From Brasenia schreberi (taxonomy: Eukaryota; Streptophyta; Magnoliopsida; Nymphaeales; Cabombaceae), in the NCBI GenBank assembly GCA_036023115.1, contig JAYKKT010000089.1, forward strand, positions 22,736,501 through 22,800,500: a stretch of DNA of 64,000 nucleotides, given 5' to 3'. Positions 47,089-58,140 of the stretch are shown here, in pieces. A model generated the notes under the pieces. That model made no database searches. It was not told where the DNA came from and saw only the letters and a list, made by a program, of their open reading frames with translations. Each line of letters opens with the position of its first letter. Positions within the stretch are counted from its first letter, which is position 1. Position numbers and translations under genes: made by a program.

Positions 47089-48099
47089 TTTCATTCTCGA
47101 AGGGTTTTTGCTTAAGTTGGGTGCGTTGTCTTTCAATTCAAGCACTCACACACATTGAGCTTTCGCTCTTATTTGAAAGACCCAAGTAAGGGCCGACCTA
47201 TACTATTTGGGTTTCATTTCATGTCGTGTGTGTAAGTCTTTCAATTCAAGCACTCTCACACACATTGAGCCTTCGCTCTTACTCCCAAGACCTTAGTAAA
47301 GGCCTTATTGCAGTTATATTTGGGTTTCATTTATGTCGTGTGTGTAGTACTTCAATTCAAGCACTCACACACATTGAGCCTTCGCTCTTACTCCCAAGAC
47401 CTTAGTCAAGGCCATACTGCAATTTATATTTGGGTTTAATTTCATGTCGTGTGTGTAAGTCTTTCAATTCAAGCACGCACCCACATTGAGCCTTCGCTCT
47501 TATTTGCAAGACCCGAGTAAGGGCTCATATACATACTCTATATACATATCTCCCTTCGGTTATTTCCCTTCGGTTATTTCCCTTCAGTATTGTCTTTACA
47601 TTTCGGGTTTTCCCTTTGGAGTAGAGTGAGTTTGCATTGCATCTACGCCATACCACGAGGTAGGACGCATATTTGCATCAAAGCAAGCCCCGCTCGAATT
47701 CGCCCATGTAGTGGAGTGTTCATAACACACAAACTAGGTGGCCCGAAAAGGGATAAAAGAAAAGACTTAGGCACGTGCAAATCCACGTGATCTAAAACAT
47801 GCAATCGCATTTTAAAGACCCGAAATAGACACCTCGAACCGCTTCGTAGACTTTCTCTCCAAAACTCGATTTTTGCAAAGCGTACAGAGTGACCCTTGCG
47901 CATCGGTGCAAGAAGGTCTGCGACGACAAGAGCTTACTTGCTCACAATCGCCATGTTTAGAAGTCAGTGTTAAAAATATCTTCGCTAGCTTAGGTAAGCT
48001 AGCTGGCACGCCCTGTTTGCATACATAGGCCTTAGACACACGAGAGGATCCGCTCCGAGCCCTGAAAAGGCGAGAGGCGGGGATTTTCGCGCGTCTACA
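44748..48099 (+). mobile_element. 3' LTR of the Tat-like element
   Basis: 3,352 bases, closely matching the 5' LTR. Visible differences include scattered base changes, about 54 extra bases at about 45434-45487, an expanded AT run at about 47059-47085, one fewer leader subrepeat (four, from about 47128), and a 16-base duplication (TCGGTTATTTCCCT) at about 47555-47583. Ends TCTACA at 48099, followed by the ATCAC target duplication. Confidence 0.93.
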
Positions 48100-48604
48100 A
48101 TCACAACATGGAAGAGGATGATAGGCGTTGCATTGAAGTTCTAAAGTTCTAGCTATTGGATTTTCTAGAACTATATCAGATATCAAAAGTAACACTTCAA
48201 TGTGTTAATCGGCAGTTATCAGACCATCTTAGGTTGGATATTGAACAGAGTACCCTGAACCCTGGTGGTATTAAATCAAATTCAATAGCACACAAAATCT
48301 AGGTTGATTCTTGTAACTACCTCTTATGACAATAGTAATATAGGAAAATTTAGTTGCACAAATCTGTAAAGATAACCATATCCCCTGAATGATGTTTCAA
48401 AATTATTTACTCCGAGGAATCAAGACAAAAATTGGAAATTGAAGCAGGAACAAACTACATGCATCCAATTTCTCTTGACAGGACAAGAGGTATTGCAATC
48501 TCAGTAAGCATTTTACACTAAGCAAGCCGCTAGCTTCCAGGTTAACAGCGCTTTTCATGTCCATCTTGGAAGAAAGTACACAGAGACTAATGGAAGCAAC
48601 TTAC

Positions 48605-48767
48605 AAGGTTGAGTAACCAGTCAAAGTTACAGCGACTGCGAACACTTATAGCAAGGCTGCTTGCCCTTTGAGGAGAAGTAGCTCCGCTTACTGGATAAAA
48701 GCCTTCTCAGATGTCCCAGGGTTATTCAAATTGTCAACATGAGAAGCAGACGACGAAGGGGACTCGC
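48605..48767 (-). CDS. CW-type gene, exon with GESPSSSAS block, one-base frameshift
   Basis: Acceptor TTCAG|GCGAGTCC. It encodes GESPSSSASHVDNLNNPG and then, after loss of one base near 48692, VSGATSPQRASSLAISV and NFDWLLNL, which fit the family only in the new frame. Without the shift a TAA follows at 48690-48688. The donor is AACCTT|GTAAGT. If the GTAAGC at 48691-48686 were used as a donor, the second half would be skipped; this is possible but loses conserved sequence. Confidence 0.75.
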
Positions 48768-49477
48768 CTGAATAGAAACACCAGTTCACATACCCAAAAA
48801 AGAAAAAAACAAATGTCTTTACGTGAACATAATCTTAAGGGGAAAAAAATACAGAATCAGAAAAACCAAAGTCAAAAGTAAATAGCCATCAACAAACAAT
48901 AATCCCTGCACATTCCATAAAAGTACTACACCATGATTCCTCGGTTTGCTCATAGGTGCCATGACAATACCACAAACATTAACCAGTGAATCCCATTAAG
49001 ATGCAAGCCGCAATAAAACTGCCCAACATAACACTTTAAGAAATCTAATGCTCCACTGCTCAAATAGTTCATGCCATCATTTCCTAAAATCTCCAGATCA
49101 TTGATCAGATGAAAAATATTCTATTGCAGGTGACTTGCCAAAGAAGAGAAAACAGTGACGCTATAACTTGGATACTAGCATCCCAGTAACAAAGTAAATA
49201 AAACGTCTACTGAAAATATCTTCCTGTTTCCAGAATACCTAATACACGAGCAATACTTTCAGTCATCCCGAGGGTCATCATAATTGTATGAATTGTTCCT
49301 TCTGAAGGAATGTAACTGATTTTATCAAGTCAGTTGTTAAAGATAGTCATCTACCTCCAACCGTTCAAAGTCAATTTAATTCAAGTCTTGTCACAAGTTC
49401 CACTTGAAAAAAAAAACTCTCCGGCTACCCACTGCAACTGAGCATCACCTGCATAAGACAGACGAACTACTCCATAC
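48768..49477 (-). other. Intron of the CW-type gene (710 bases)
   Basis: Bounded by donor CCTG|GTATGG and acceptor TTCAG|GC. Nothing else was recognised inside. Confidence 0.7.
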
Positions 49478-49635
49478 CAGGAACATTAGGGAATGATGCC
49501 AGCAACTCGTGACGAATCCTGTGGGCATACAAGTGTTTTAAGTACATAACCCTCAAATAAGACACTTCCATGCATTTATATGCTAGTGCTGCAGCAGCCA
49601 TATCCTTGTGTTTCTCATATGCATGAGCGCAAAAC
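49478..49635 (-). CDS. CW-type gene, exon with the AAAALAYKCMEV block
   Basis: Acceptor GAATAG|GTTTTGCGC and donor CCTG|GTATGG; 158 bases. With two bases from the previous exon it encodes EFCAHAYEKHKDMAAAALAY, KCMEVSYLRVMYLK and RHELLASFPNVPG. The phase (2 then 1) joins both neighbours correctly. Intact. Confidence 0.85.
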
Positions 49636-50055
49636 CTATTCATCCAAAATAAATGAGATAAGAATGAAATGGCAAGATATGAATATCACAAAAGTGCAAC
49701 TTTAGCAAGTCTTGCATCTTTCATCAGCACAAACCTCATCATAACTTGTACTTCATATATAAAATCTTACCTAGTTTCTAGACCATTTTAGGGTTCACTT
49801 TATGTATTGTTCACATTCTTAAACCATGCAAAGAAACAAATCTTGGAAGACAAATCTAAATTTAGGATGCTTTTGATTGTGCTTGCATTTACATTCTCTA
49901 TCCTTTTCTTTTTCTAATGTGGACTATCCTTATACTTTTTACACATTAAAACAACCCGCCACCCCAGACTCCATAAGAAAGAATCTCAAAAGCTTCCATT
50001 CTTCAACTCTCTCATCATTTTCACCATCCTAAATAAATAACCATGGTGCATGTCA
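49636..50055 (-). other. Intron sequence of the CW-type gene, 3' part
   Basis: The acceptor-proximal part of the second intron. The LTR element at 50056-53012 interrupts it; the donor-proximal part resumes at 53013. Confidence 0.7.
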
Positions 50056-50367
50056 TGTTAGAAATCAGGTAAAATCCCTGAATTCATTTTATTAAATGAT
50101 CAAATCTATATACAATTACTCACACTAGGCTTGGTTTATTACAATGTTACAATAATGTATTTATATACACAGGAATTTCCCATTAGCCAACATCCAACGG
50201 CTAGAAAAGTAGTCGTTGGATGCTTGTTGGTTGTGAAAGGTTGGCCCAATGGCTACTGGTTGGGTCCTGCTAACCTGGTCGTGGTCCTGATGTCCTAGGT
50301 CTCTTGGGACCTGATTACAAACATAAACTTATAGGCCCTATTGGCCCAACTCTATTACATTTTAACA
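50056..50367 (-). repeat. 3' LTR (312 bp)
   Basis: Similar to 52672-53012: GTATTTATATACACA, CATCCAACG.CTAGAAAA, GCCGTTGGATGCTTG and CCCTATTGGCCCAACTC. Shorter than the 5' LTR mainly by small indels. Confidence 0.85.
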
Positions 50368-52658
50368 CCCCAACTCAAACTTACTGTGTGCATACTAAAA
50401 GTTTGTTTCAATCCTTAATGTGTGAATCCGCACTGATGAGAATGTTTAGCTACAAAAGTCTTTTCCAAAGCTTTAACTTATGACCTTCCTTATGACATAC
50501 CTATACCAAAAACTTATAGAATTAATCCCAATATAATTATTAAGATCACATAACTCCAAACACGAAAACCTATGTTTTCAAAGAAGTTCTTTACTAAAAA
50601 ACATTGATCATCTAAGTAGAATTGTCAAAAATAACAAATAATTTCATGAATCATCGCAAACTCTGATATTACAAAAAGACCTTGGTATACCAAACAAGCT
50701 TTTTAAGGCTAAGCTCAAACCATCCAAATCAATCAAATGTCAAGGCCCTTAAATAACTCACAATCTCAAACGTGATTTTATGATTCCAAGAATAAGATAA
50801 TTCACTAAGATGATCAAAAAAGGTTTTAAAGATTCATAATCAACTTAAAAGAATTTTCTCAACATAAAATATGTCTCAAAAAATAAGAATTCTTTGAATG
50901 CAATTTTTATCATTCGCATAAAATGCTCAAAATCTAGCAAACAAATAGTCAAATCTAGCAAACAAATAGTCAATACTCAAGGCAAAACTCTTTTATGCAT
51001 TATTTTCAAATACTTGTATCAAGCATAAGGTTATTAAGATAACAATGAGTACATTTTCAACATTGACTCATCTCCAACCAATAACAAACAACATGAAGCA
51101 CATTAATCATAAAGGTCTTTAACAAAAGGTCAACAAACGTAACATATAGCTACAACACAGAGATCTTAATAACATGAAAATGCAACTCCAAAGTTATAAA
51201 GATCATAAATTATCAAATATCAATAAGTGCATCTCCAAACATTGACTGAACTCCAACCAGTAGCCAATAACATGAATCACCTTAATCACAAAGGTCTCTA
51301 ACAAAAGGCCAACAAAAGTGTCATACAACCACAATACGAAAATCTTAATCATACAAAGAGATACAACTTATTGTCCAACAAACAACAAACAAATTTTTTT
51401 GTAAATGAGACATCAAACAATTGATCGAACAAATATTAAAAAAATAAACAAGTTGGAAAGAGCACACACGGATGGACTCGAATCTGAATGCCAAGAAAGA
51501 TCAAATCGGATCCAGAAATAGCTTCGGGTCTAGATCTGGTCTAACAAGAATCTCATATAAACTCGTCTCTATCTCTCTCACTCCCTGCTGAACGGTTTCC
51601 ATCTTTCTCTCTCCCTCTCTTTCTCTCTCTCTCCCTTTTTGACCTCCGCCATTGTTGACTAGCCACTGATCCTCTTCATCAGAGTCGCTCACTCTCATCA
51701 TCTCCATCTGACCAAATAGCACCGCCATCATACTTGCTCGAAGCCAACGACTACCGCCCTAACGCCGACTCAGAATAGTCGTTATCCGATGGAAATGACC
51801 CCTTTCGTCCACCAAATTGCCAGTTCTCGATGTCGGATTTTAGCAAGAAAGCGCAAGAGCCCTCTTCCATCACCATTACTTCCTTCACAAGCATCTCACA
51901 TCTTACCCACCAACTCGCCATTGGCCTAAACCGCCACCGTCCCGTCTCGCCATAAAAACTTCTGTCTAGTGGAGATCCCTTGCCTCTACCTGCCGGAACC
52001 GCCTTGGCCTCGCCATTCTCCATCCTCTCTTCTCTTCTCTCTCCCTGCTTGTCAATTCTTCGTCCGGTGGAGAATGGTGTTCAAGTTGTCGATTCTTCAT
52101 TGTCTTCATGGTCGAGTGGGCAACAAATCCCACAGAATTTGGTTAATTATGTGTACCAAAGCAAGATTTGTTGACGCTCTTGCTTGATCACGGTAACGTG
52201 GAGCAGGTATGATGGGTCAAGGATTGAGCATCGGCATAGAATCACGATGTCTCAATCCGTCTGCAAGGTTGATCTTAAGTCGTGACTCTTCTTAAAGAGG
52301 AAAGGATCGAAGCACTCGACCTTGTTGGTGGCCGAAGTAGAGTCGACATCTTCTTGGACCTCTCTTCTACGAGGTTTGGCTTAAGACCCGAGCCTCTCAA
52401 CTGCTACTACCTTGCCCTCGTCCTTGACTGCAAGATGGTTCTTCTTTTCAGTGACCTTTGAAAAGAAAGCTTGTCGCCTTTCCCTACTGCTTCATATCAC
52501 CACCAAGTGACCTACCATCACAACCAACTGACAAGCTCACGGCACCTCCATCGCCCTTGGCCAAACTAGTTGATGGCATCCTCGGCATGGGCGTCCATCA
52601 TCGTCGTCTACATTCAACTGCCTCGTCACGGCCCTACCGCCATCGTTATTGTCGTTTA
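50368..52658 (-). other. Interior of the non-autonomous LTR element
   Basis: A-rich, gene-free sequence at 50370-51480; then a GC-richer part (51490-52640) with short minus-strand frames (51731-51501 with VSDSDEEDQWLVNNGG, and 52023-51751) that could be captured host sequence. A CT-rich tract (51570-51640) lies between. Nothing was recognised as retroviral. Confidence 0.5.
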
Positions 52659-52671
52659 GGCTCTAATACCA
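52659..52671 (-). other. Primer-binding site, initiator tRNA-Met type
   Basis: TGGTATTAGAGCC on the minus strand, one change from the common plant TGGTATCAGAGCC, directly next to the LTR end. Confidence 0.85.
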
Positions 52672-53012
52672 TGTTAGAAATTAGGTTAAATCCTTGAATT
52701 CATTTTATTGAAATATATATACAATCAGCCACACCAAGCTCGATTTATCACAATGTTATAATGATGTATTTATATACACAAGAATTTGCCATTAGCAAGC
52801 ATCCAACGACTAGAAAACTAGCCGTTGGATGCTTGATGGTTGTGAAAGGCTGGCCCAACGACTACTGGTTGGGCTTTGCTGGCCGGGTCCTATTGGCCCT
52901 GGTTCGGATGGTCTGGTCTGGGTAGTCTGGTCCCGGTGACTTGTGTTGTTGGAACCTAATTACAAACTTAAACTTATGTGCCCTATTGGCCCAACTCTAT
53001 TACATTTTAACA
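52672..53012 (-). repeat. 5' LTR (341 bp)
   Basis: Paired with 50056-50367. Contains a minus-strand TATA-like TATAAATA (reverse of GTATTTATATAC, about 52766). Differences from the 3' LTR are plainly more numerous than between the Tat-like LTRs, suggesting an older insertion. Confidence 0.85.
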
Positions 53013-53798
53013 GTCACCATAAAAACTATTGATTTCTGGTTAATTTTGCTAATTTCAAAAATGAACCGTTACTAGTGTCTTGAAAAGAATATCAATAAGA
53101 CAAGATAGTCAACTTTGCATTGCTTGATTCCTTTTCTGCAAGATTAAGAGGTAAAGAAAGGAAAGGGAACAAAAAGGAAACGTGAGAACAGGTGAAATGC
53201 ACAATAATTTTCCAATCCTTTTCTCTTTTTCCTTTCAGAGAGGGAGAGAGAGAGAGATTTCGTTTCTTTGCAACACTATATGTGAGGCACAACAGTGTAT
53301 GCTTAAAGTGACGAAGACATACCACAGCAGGAGCATACAAATTAAAGTGGATACATTTTATCAGTTCAGAGTCCCTTTTTTCTTCTGAGGCAAAGTTCAA
53401 GCTGTCTTTCTGTATGGTACTCTAAAAACATCAAATTTGGATGTGGAGGGTCAGCTGTCATCTTATGCTAGTATTGCCCAAGTTTTATAAAATTGAACGC
53501 TAAATGAATAAAATGCTCATTTGTTCTAATAAGTCCAGATCCATTACGTGCAGTTCCATCCCTAAAGTAAGGACACACTACAGTAAGGTACTAGATCCTA
53601 CAAGATTTAAGACACGAAGTATCTACTCTAGTTATTAGCAGTCTTGCAGTATAGAAAGAGTACACTGTAAACAATAAGACCCATTTACAAATACTTAGAA
53701 GCAAACTTTGCATTCCCCTTATTTAGCATTTCATCCATTACACTGGAGTATATCAATGAGACAAATGGACATAGCATCATGTGACTAGATTAACTTAC
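53013..53798 (-). other. Intron sequence of the CW-type gene, 5' part
   Basis: The donor-proximal portion of the second intron, with a GA-rich microsatellite at 53240-53255. No other feature. Confidence 0.65.
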
Positions 53799-53956
53799 TC
53801 ACAGAGCTTTGCAGTATCACTATATACATGGATTGAAAGACTATCCACTTGCTTTGCACCTTCGGTATTATTGGGTCCTAAGAGTGAAGCGCCATGGAGA
53901 AACTTCAGAGCTGCATGGATGTACAGGCCAATACTTTCAAGCTCATGACCACCATT
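53799..53956 (-). CDS. CW-type gene, exon with the LYIHAALKFLHGASLL block
   Basis: Acceptor TTGTAG before AATGGTGG and donor TGTGA|GTAAGT. The 158 bases encode NGGHELESIGLYIHAALKFL and SDTAKLC, the best conserved part of the family's C-terminal domain. The preceding intron is 84 bases. No break in this exon. Confidence 0.85.
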
Positions 53957-54040
53957 CTACAAGACAACATTCGACCAATTAGCCATTATGCTAGAATAAC
54001 AGCCAGAGCACAAAGTTGAAAATTTGAAAGAGTTGCAAAC

Positions 54041-55692
54041 CTTTAGTCTGTCAGCAGCAGAATTTTTCATATCCTTAGCTTCTTTCAAAGCAGTGTGAGC
54101 ATTTTCTTTCCTAACAGGGCTTCTGACATCTAGTTTCTTGCTTACAATGTCATCAACCGCAGGATGTTTCACACTAGCATTACTCGTAACCTTTGAGGTA
54201 TCCAGTCCCTTGTGTTGTTTGGGCATCTTTGATGCATCACCACTAGATGCATCTACCAAACGTACATCTGACTTGCTACCTTTATGAGATGCAACGGTTA
54301 CCCTTTGTAATTCCAGTTTTGCCAGAAATGAAGGGCAGGGTTGTGATCTTCCCCTGATTGAAGCCAAGTCTGTGGAATCTGTTCTATCTGAGAGAGGTTG
54401 ATTCCAGAGAGCTTCACCAGGCAGCGGCTGAGAGTTTTCCCTAAAACCAGATCTACCTTCTTGTGTTGACTTTCCTTGGGATTTTTAAGCACTGTATCAG
54501 CTTTGTGCATATCCTTATGATTACTAAAGAAATCAGACACCTTAGTTTCATCCTTTCCAAAATCTGATTTAGTGCCACAGTGGTTCTCTCTTGACCTTGA
54601 AGAGGACCCATTTCCTGGCTTTGTTTGAAGAGAACCATCCTGAGCATCATAATTTTTCCTTTCTAACTCATAGCTGTTTTGTTTCAGTCCACTTAACCAA
54701 TTATTTTGATGTTCGAAGTTATCAAGGGCATCCACAGTTTGGTTATTCTCATCATCATCAGAAAAGTAGCCGTCCCATGCATCAACAGACGTTTTCAAAA
54801 CCATCCAATGCTTGAACTTTTCCAGATCTCTCTTCACATCCAGAACAGATCGAGCAGTTTTTTCACCAATTTGCATTATATTCACAGTGGAAGATGAACT
54901 CTTTCGACCATTCCTTTCACCATCTTGACATTTCTGTGGACTACCTCTATTCAAAACACCTGGATTTGACACATCAACCTTTCCAGACATCTTCTCTGGA
55001 GTAGCTTTATCTACACTAGGTATACGTAGAGGGGAAGATGAAACAGATTCAGGAGAGCCCTTCACCTCCGGAAGGTTGGTTTTAGACTTACAAGACCCAG
55101 AAACCTTCAAGGAGCTTGAAGTAGCTGCAGTTGAATGTTGTGAATTCCCAATGTCCTTCAAGGAATTGACTCCTGGCATTCTCTTAGAAGCTATGACTCC
55201 ATTTAACTCTTCAAGCTGATGTTCCTTCTCATTCCACCTGACAGATGGGAAGTCACAGATGTTATTGTGCACAGGAGGCACGAAGTTTCCTTTATTTTCA
55301 GTGATTGCATCTCTACTATTAGTGTTTGACTCCGTCCCCTCAGGCTCAATATCATGCCTTAACTCTTGTACTTGGTCCCTTCCAATTGTCTTATGCCCTT
55401 TATTAACAAGACCCCCTGGAAGCTCCTGACCTTCCTGCCCCTCTTTTGATTTCCTTTTCTTTGTCGGGTTTTTACTTTGATCAGGCTCCTCCACATACAG
55501 AGTTCCAACTTTCAACGTACTTTCACCATTGAAAGAAGAGCCTGCTTGATCTTTTAGTTTTTTCCTTAAAATGCTATCACTTTCTCCGGCATCACATTTT
55601 GAACCCTTGGACGAAGGAAGATGATTGGTAAACTTTTCATCATTCTTGCCGATTACGTCAGTTGGGACAACTTTGCTGGAAATGTTTCCCAT
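54041..55692 (-). CDS. CW-type gene, large internal exon (frame break inside)
   Basis: A single long frame from about 55692 to 54298 encodes a Ser/Lys-rich, low-complexity segment with SPESVSSSPLRIPSVDKATP and YFSDDDENNQTVDALDNFEHQNN, typical of the disordered middle of CW-type zinc-finger proteins. The conserved continuation (GRSQPCPSFLAKLELQRVT to ALKEAKDMKNSAADRLK) is in another frame, overlapping from about 54490 to 54298. The ATG at 55692 is probably not a true start: a stop lies two codons upstream and the family continues N-terminally. The exon ends at donor AAAG|GTTTGC (54041/54040). An assembly indel could also cause the frame change. Confidence 0.75.
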
Positions 55693-55739
55693 TGGTTAGG
55701 TTTCACTCTTCGTCAACACTTAGCAAACCAGGCTCTTTG

Positions 55740-57336
55740 ATAAGGACTGACAACTTCGTACCTTTCTTGAAAAAATAAAGTATGATCATTTATGCTTCTT
55801 TGATATCCCAAACTGCATATTGCATTACTGAATTTTTCAAACCAGGCTCTTGGTAACTGTTTCAGTCCGTAGATAGCTTTATTCAGTCTGTATACTGTAC
55901 TCTCCTTTGCTTTAATATTCATCCCTGGAGGAAGTTCCACAAATACTTCTTCATTTAGATCTCCCTGTAGAAAAGCATTTTTCACATCTAGTTGTGATAG
56001 ATTTCATCCAAAATTTGCTACCATACTAAGAAGTATTCTTATGAAAGTAAGCTTTGCTATAGGAGCAAAGGTTTCGTTATAGTCAATTGTCATAGATTCC
56101 ATCTAAAATTTGTTGCCATACTAAGAATTCTTATGAAAGTAAGCTTTGCTACAAGAGCAAAGGTTTCATTGTAGTCAATCCCATATGATTGACTGTACCC
56201 CTTAGCAACAAGTCTCGCCTTATATCTTTCAATAGTGTCATCTGCCTTGTATTTAATAGTGAAAACTCACTTGCAGCCCACAATAAATATTATTCTTAAT
56301 AAGTGCATTCAATTTTGCTTCTATTGCATCTCTCCATAAAGGACACATGTTGGCTTCTTCAAAGCTTGAGGGGATCTTATTTTATCAACATTTACAACAA
56401 AAGCTTGATAATATTTTAAGGTATTAACAAAGGAAACATAATTAGAAATTGGGTACCATGCACAAGATCGTTTACCTTTGCGAATGACAACTGGAATTTT
56501 CAAGTCTTCTTCCATTGCTAATTGAGGATCTGAATCAAGAGAATAATCTTTGGTTGTTGGAGTCGGTGTGATCTCCTCTTGATGGCAAATAACTTTTCTT
56601 GGTCTCCTCTTATACACTGTGATCTTTGTTCAGGTTCATCTTGCTCCTCTTCATTTTTACCTGCGAGAACTTCAGTTTTGTTGGGAATTATGAGAAGCAC
56701 AGGAGAACTCCCCCTAAGAAGAATAATAAGGAGTGAATTCAGAAAATTGTGACATCCATAGGACATTCATAGATACATACAGTTTCCTATGAATTGGATC
56801 ATATCATTTATAGCCTTTTTGAGACTGTAAATAGCCAAGAAAGATATATTTTACAGCTCGAAGGTCAAGTTTATCACGACCAGGTAGATGAACATGAACA
56901 AAACATATACAACCAAAGATACGAGGAGTGATATGAAAGAGTTTAGAGTTCTTATCAAGACATTTTACATGACTATCACCCTTGAGAACACTAGTAGGCA
57001 TCCTATTTATGAGATAAACAGTAGTAAGTACAACTTCTCTCCAATAAGATTTTAGTACATTATGTTAATGAAAAAGAGTTCTGGCTACCTGAAGAATATG
57101 CTAATTTTTTTTTTAGCTATGCCATTTTGTTGGGATGTATATGAACAAGATGTTTGATGAAGTATACCATGTGAATGTAAGTAGTCCAACAACTATTCAT
57201 TGATATATTACCCCCATTGTCAGAACAAAGAACTTTCACAGAAGTATTAAATTGAGTGAATGAATTTATGAACAATAGGAAAAATAGCAGACAACTTTTT
57301 ATTTTATTAAGTAGACAATTATAAGACGCGAACAAA
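55740..57336 (-). pseudogene. Copia pol relic next to the CW-type gene
   Basis: Leftward order: integrase core (FNTSVKVLCSDNGG, about 57230), post-integrase segment (MPTSVLKGD, FHITPRIFGCICFVHVHLPG, KYIFLGYLQSQKGY, 57001-56804), linker (RKGKRSCAWYPISNYVSF, about 56470), and RT start (NAFLQGDLNEEVFVELPPG, NKAIYGLKQLPRAWFEKFS, 55985-55810). It breaks off after FFQERYEVV at about 55745, before the YVDD motif, where CW-type gene sequence begins. Numerous stops. No LTR was seen at either end, so it is a fragment. Confidence 0.8.
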
Positions 57337-58140
57337 TGCAGATGACATTGTATTAGTGGAGGAGTCTAAGGAAAAAGTTAATAGAAAATTGGAACTATGG
57401 AGAGAAACATTAGAAAGCAAAGGCCTCCAACTTAGTAGAACAAAGACAGAATATATGGAATGTAAGTTTGATCATTTGGTTACTTCAGAGGACATGAAAA
57501 TTAAAATTGACACACATTGCATTCCCCAAAAGGAAAGTTTTAAATACCTAGGGTCAATTTTTCAGAGTGATGGAAGAATTGATGGTGATGTTACACATAG
57601 AATTAATGCTGGTTGGTTAAAATGGAGAGGAGAATGAGGTATTCTTTGTTATAAGAAGATACCATTAAAGTTAAAAGGTAAATATTATAGAGCAGCAATT
57701 AGGCATGTCATGTTTTATGGTTCTGAGTGTTGGGCAATTAATCATCAACATGTACAAAAGATGTCTGTGACAGAAATGAAGATGTTGAGATGGATGAGTG
57801 GTCATACAAGAAAAGACCGTATACATAATGAGATAATTAGAAACAAATTAGGAGTGACACCAATAGAGGATAAAATGAGAACATCGTTTAAGATGGTTTG
57901 GACATATAGAAAGAAGATCAAAAGAAGAACCTTTAAGAAGGTTAGAAAAACTAAATTTGGAAAGTATTAAAAGAGGTAGAGAACGACCACAAAAGTATTG
58001 GAAAGAAACAATAAAGAATGATCTAGCTTATTGGGAGTTAAGTGCTAACATGGCACACGATAGGGATATGTGGAAACAAAGAATCCATGTAGCCAACCCC
58101 GTCTAGTATGGGAAAAGGCTTAGTTGTTGTTGTTGTTGTT
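57337..58140 (+). mobile_element. RTE-clade LINE, 5'-truncated copy 1
   Basis: Begins inside the RT motif ADDIVLVEESKEK and continues through GLQLSRTKTEYMEC, FKYLGSIFQSDGRIDGDVTH, FYGSECWAI, MLRWMSGHTRKDR and [17 protein letters not shown]. It ends with the non-coding tail CCATGTAGCC ... GGGAAAAGGCTTAGTTGTTG and a (TTG)n run. The coding part is the RT thumb and C-terminal region of plant RTE LINEs. Broken by a stop at about 57635 and a frame change near 57900. Confidence 0.85.

Larger units (their letters stand above)
33415..48104 (+). mobile_element. Near-complete Tat/Ogre-like Ty3 retrotransposon with 5-bp TSD
   Basis: The element spans 33420-48099 (14.68 kb), flanked by ATCAC at 33415-33419 and 48100-48104. 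Parts: 3.36-kb 5' LTR, PBS, gag-protease ORF, pol ORF (RT, RNase H, second archaeal-type RNase H, integrase), a 1.16-kb 3' non-coding region, polypurine tract and 3.35-kb 3' LTR. The extra RNase H between the first RNase H and integrase is a hallmark of the Tat/Ogre group. It is inserted antisense in the last intron of the CW-type gene. One nonsense codon in pol and one changed integrase catalytic residue make this copy probably non-autonomous. Confidence 0.92.
50056..53012 (-). mobile_element. Non-autonomous LTR retrotransposon in an intron
   Basis: 2,957 bases between GTCA direct repeats (50052-50055 and 53013-53016; a fifth base would not match). On the minus strand: 5' LTR 53012-52672, PBS TGGTATTAGAGCC (52671-52659, iMet-like and directly adjacent), a non-retroviral interior, purine tract GAGTTGGGG, and 3' LTR 50367-50056. 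Both LTRs read TGTTAAAATG...TTTCTAACA. No gag or pol motif was found, so it must have used proteins from another element (LARD/TRIM-like, intermediate size). It lies in the same orientation as the host gene. Confidence 0.85.
33206..55735 (-). pseudogene. CW-type zinc-finger protein gene, C-terminal half, interrupted and decayed
   Basis: Five minus-strand exons (55692-54041, 53956-53799, 49635-49478, 48767-48605, 33397-33206) join with correct GT/AG borders and phases. They give the C-terminal part of the plant CW-domain zinc-finger family: SPESVSSSPLRIPS, ALKEAKDMKNSAADRLK, LYIHAALKFLHGASLL, DMAAAALAYKCMEV, GESPSSSAS, and a last exon aligning with the family's C-terminus. These proteins are nuclear chromatin-associated factors that read methylated histone H3 through an N-terminal CW domain. 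That domain is not in the window, because a copia relic abuts the first exon at about 55735. Breaks: a frame change in the first exon, a one-base deletion near 48692, and a stop at 33298-33296. Two LTR elements occupy introns. A functional copy may exist elsewhere. Confidence 0.8.
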
